Assembly (NCBI GenBank): GCA_022843745.1
Contig: JALHNB010000001.1
Location: forward strand, 90,019 to 154,018
Reading direction: 5' to 3'
Length of the DNA stretch: 64,000 nucleotides
DNA from: Anaerolineae bacterium
GTDB taxonomy: Bacteria > Chloroflexota > Anaerolineae > Aggregatilineales > Phototrophicaceae
A model generated the notes under the pieces. It made no database searches, was not told the DNA's origin, and was given only the letters and a program-made list of their open reading frames with translations. Positions within the stretch are counted from its first letter, which is position 1; the number at the start of each line of letters is the position of its first letter. This document shows, piece by piece, positions 62,650 to 64,000 of the stretch. Made by a program: the position numbers and the translations under genes.

Positions 62650-64000
62650 TTAATCCGTAAAATCTTCCTGCGCGAAACGGGCCAACGCCAGCATATCCAG
62701 AATCAATGATGCGGCGCTGCGCCAGTCCCAGTCCAGGCGATGCTGCTTTTGCGTCAGAATATCGGCAATAGAGGTAATAGGCTCGACCAAACGTACAAAC
62801 CCCAGCGCATGACCTTCCTGCGCCAACCGCTGCCATTGTTCGGCTGTCCGTCCGCTGGTACGCTGCAAGCCATTCAGCAAAATCTCGCTCAATGCAACCA
62901 TCACCTGCTTCGGATAATAAATCAGCGGATCGTTTGAATGCTGCTCGTCCATCAGCGTTGATGGTGGCAGGGCGTTCATTTCAGCTTCACGGCGCTGAAT
63001 CCAGGGCTGCATGAGATAGCGTTTGCCTTCATTTTCGAATACCAGCGATAGCGGCGCGAGTATCCCGCCGGGTCGCACACTTCCACAGACGAATTTCAGC
63101 GCACGATTTTGCAAATGCCACAATAGCGCATCCACACCCTCGCTCCCGCGCGAGGTGTAGGGGTGAATCATCAGTGTTGCCCCGCCTTCATGGTCGGTCA
63201 GTTGCGCGACAACGGCCTGATTAAAGGGGTCAAAAATCGCGTTTTCGACACTTTTGACGGCGCAAACCTGCAAATCTTCACCGACTCGACGGGGACGCAG
63301 TGTGGCAGGTGGTTGGGCGGCACGGCGGGCGCGGATTTCAGCAAAGCTGTCTGCCAGCAGGGGCGCTTTGAGTGCTTCCCAATTCAAGGGCTGTGCGATG
63401 ACGCTGGACGACGCGCGGCCCGTCACAAAAACTGACTCGGCGGTGCGCTTGCCGCCTTTGACGAGAAGCTGCTGCGCTCCCAACGCGCCAAATGAGGTAT
63501 CCCGCATCAGCGTCGAGCGTCCAAGCTGCCAGAACGCTAACGATTCCTGGTTATCCTTTGCCTCAAACTCGCGCTGGATGGCGACAATTTGCCCACTGTC
63601 AGTATCCTGAAGATAAACAGAAAGTCGTGTCGCGCCTTTCAGCGGCTCAACCACACATCCCAGGCCGATCATGCGGCTGGTGCTGATATTCGTGGCGACA
63701 TCGGCGGTGCTGCCCCGCACGAACAGGCCGGGAACGGCTCCTGTCGGCTGGCGAACAGCGCGGATGCGAATCAAGAGTTCACCGATGAGCGCGGCGGTAT
63801 GAACAGCCGAAAATCGAGCATCCTGCGCCGCATAACGGTCATATTCCTGTGCGATTTCGTCCAGAATTTCGGCGTGCCAGATGAGCGCCGAATCACGGCA
63901 TTGACCCGCAAGCTGACGCAAACGACCAATCGCCAGCGATGATGCCCCGGCGAATCCGATTTCAAAAAGATCATGGAGGCCATTTTCGAGCGCATCCAGC
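62650..64000 (-). CDS. uncharacterised protein, 5' end beyond the window
   Basis: The frame is open from the right edge (codon at 63999 reads LDALENGLHDLFEIGFAGAS) and ends at 62650, giving at least 450 residues; the TTG at 63921 is an arbitrary internal start. The visible part has helical regions (EILDEIAQEYDRYAAQDARF), beta-rich parts (GLGCVVEPLKGATRLSVYLQ; GGATLMIHPYTSRGSEGVDA) and a basic stretch RPRRVGEDLQ. I do not recognise the family with confidence; it could be the C-terminal part of a SWIM-domain-associated protein. Confidence 0.6.
   Translation of the reverse strand, partial: LDALENGLHDLFEIGFAGASSLAIGRLRQLAGQCRDSALIWHAEILDEIAQEYDRYAAQDARFSAVHTAALIGELLIRIRAVRQPTGAVPGLFVRGSTADVATNISTSRMIGLGCVVEPLKGATRLSVYLQDTDSGQIVAIQREFEAKDNQESLAFWQLGRSTLMRDTSFGALGAQQLLVKGGKRTAESVFVTGRASSSVIAQPLNWEALKAPLLADSFAEIRARRAAQPPATLRPRRVGEDLQVCAVKSVENAIFDPFNQAVVAQLTDHEGGATLMIHPYTSRGSEGVDALLWHLQNRALKFVCGSVRPGGILAPLSLVFENEGKRYLMQPWIQRREAEMNALPPSTLMDEQHSNDPLIYYPKQVMVALSEILLNGLQRTSGRTAEQWQRLAQEGHALGFVRLVEPITSIADILTQKQHRLDWDWRSAASLILDMLALARFAQEDFTD

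Noticed and set aside
1-64000. CRISPR array, prophage or integrated element.
   Set aside because: No regularly spaced repeats with unique spacers, no phage structural genes, integrase or att-like direct repeats next to a tRNA gene were seen.

Overview
The window looks like a chromosomal segment of an uncultured-type Chloroflexota bacterium, probably near Anaerolineae. This is an inference from gene content: TPR/transmembrane/TolB-like proteins, a giant Ser/Thr kinase-STAND-WD40 protein, a LysM glycosidase, a GH38 alpha-mannosidase, fused malic enzyme-phosphotransacetylase, RNase Y and KptA. Base composition is moderate in G+C and fairly even, apart from more A+T-rich patches near 34.0, 49.9 and 60.4-61.1 kb. 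There is no rRNA, recognisable tRNA, CRISPR array, phage module or intact transposase.

Left part (1-19.2 kb): a truncated C-terminus, a zinc-dependent phospholipase C-like protein and a convergently overlapping endonuclease/exonuclease/phosphatase protein. A minus-strand block runs ECF sigma factor > zinc-finger anti-sigma > two GT39/ArnT-like membrane glycosyltransferases > PucR-type regulator. A YqaE/Pmp3 microprotein, a D-threonine-aldolase-like PLP enzyme and MaeB follow. Four plus-strand paralogues each carry a TPR-like N-terminus and one membrane helix; two add an extracytoplasmic TolB-like propeller. A membrane chemoreceptor-like protein and an alpha/beta hydrolase close the block.

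Middle part (19.3-34 kb): a tightly packed minus-strand operon holds biotin carboxylase, a secreted protein, a biotin carrier, TsaD and a XisH/XisI pair. Next come a membrane protein with an excisionase-like HTH, a degenerate metallophosphatase, enoyl-CoA hydratase, an antitoxin next to a truncated PIN toxin, and a ferredoxin coupled to a ferritin-like protein. A GntR/LacI-type regulator is translationally coupled to a GH38 mannosidase, with a well-formed promoter and paired operator-like repeats.

Right part (33.9-64 kb): a promoter-terminator-bounded structured RNA lies ahead of recX, rny and a metallophosphatase. HdeD, ClpC, two unknown tandem paralogues, TsaC, KptA, a PAS histidine kinase and ClpB follow. 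A leader region with a ten-codon ORF and terminator precedes the 1607-residue kinase-STAND-WD40 protein. A secreted protein with six copies of a DLExLA...RPxxWxG repeat, a family III CoA-transferase, a NUDIX hydrolase, an enolase-superfamily enzyme, a LysM-glycosidase and a partial unknown gene end the window.

Intergenic spaces repeatedly hold perfect palindromes of two classes (GTAGGGGCG-type and CCCCTCTCC-type), a candidate MITE, tandem repeats and direct repeats spaced exactly 20 bp. The most intriguing unexplained items are the RNA upstream of recX, the short-ORF leader before the kinase-STAND gene, the six-repeat secreted protein, the unknown tandem paralogues and the ferredoxin/ferritin-like pair. 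All functional statements rest on reading motifs by eye; no database search was possible.
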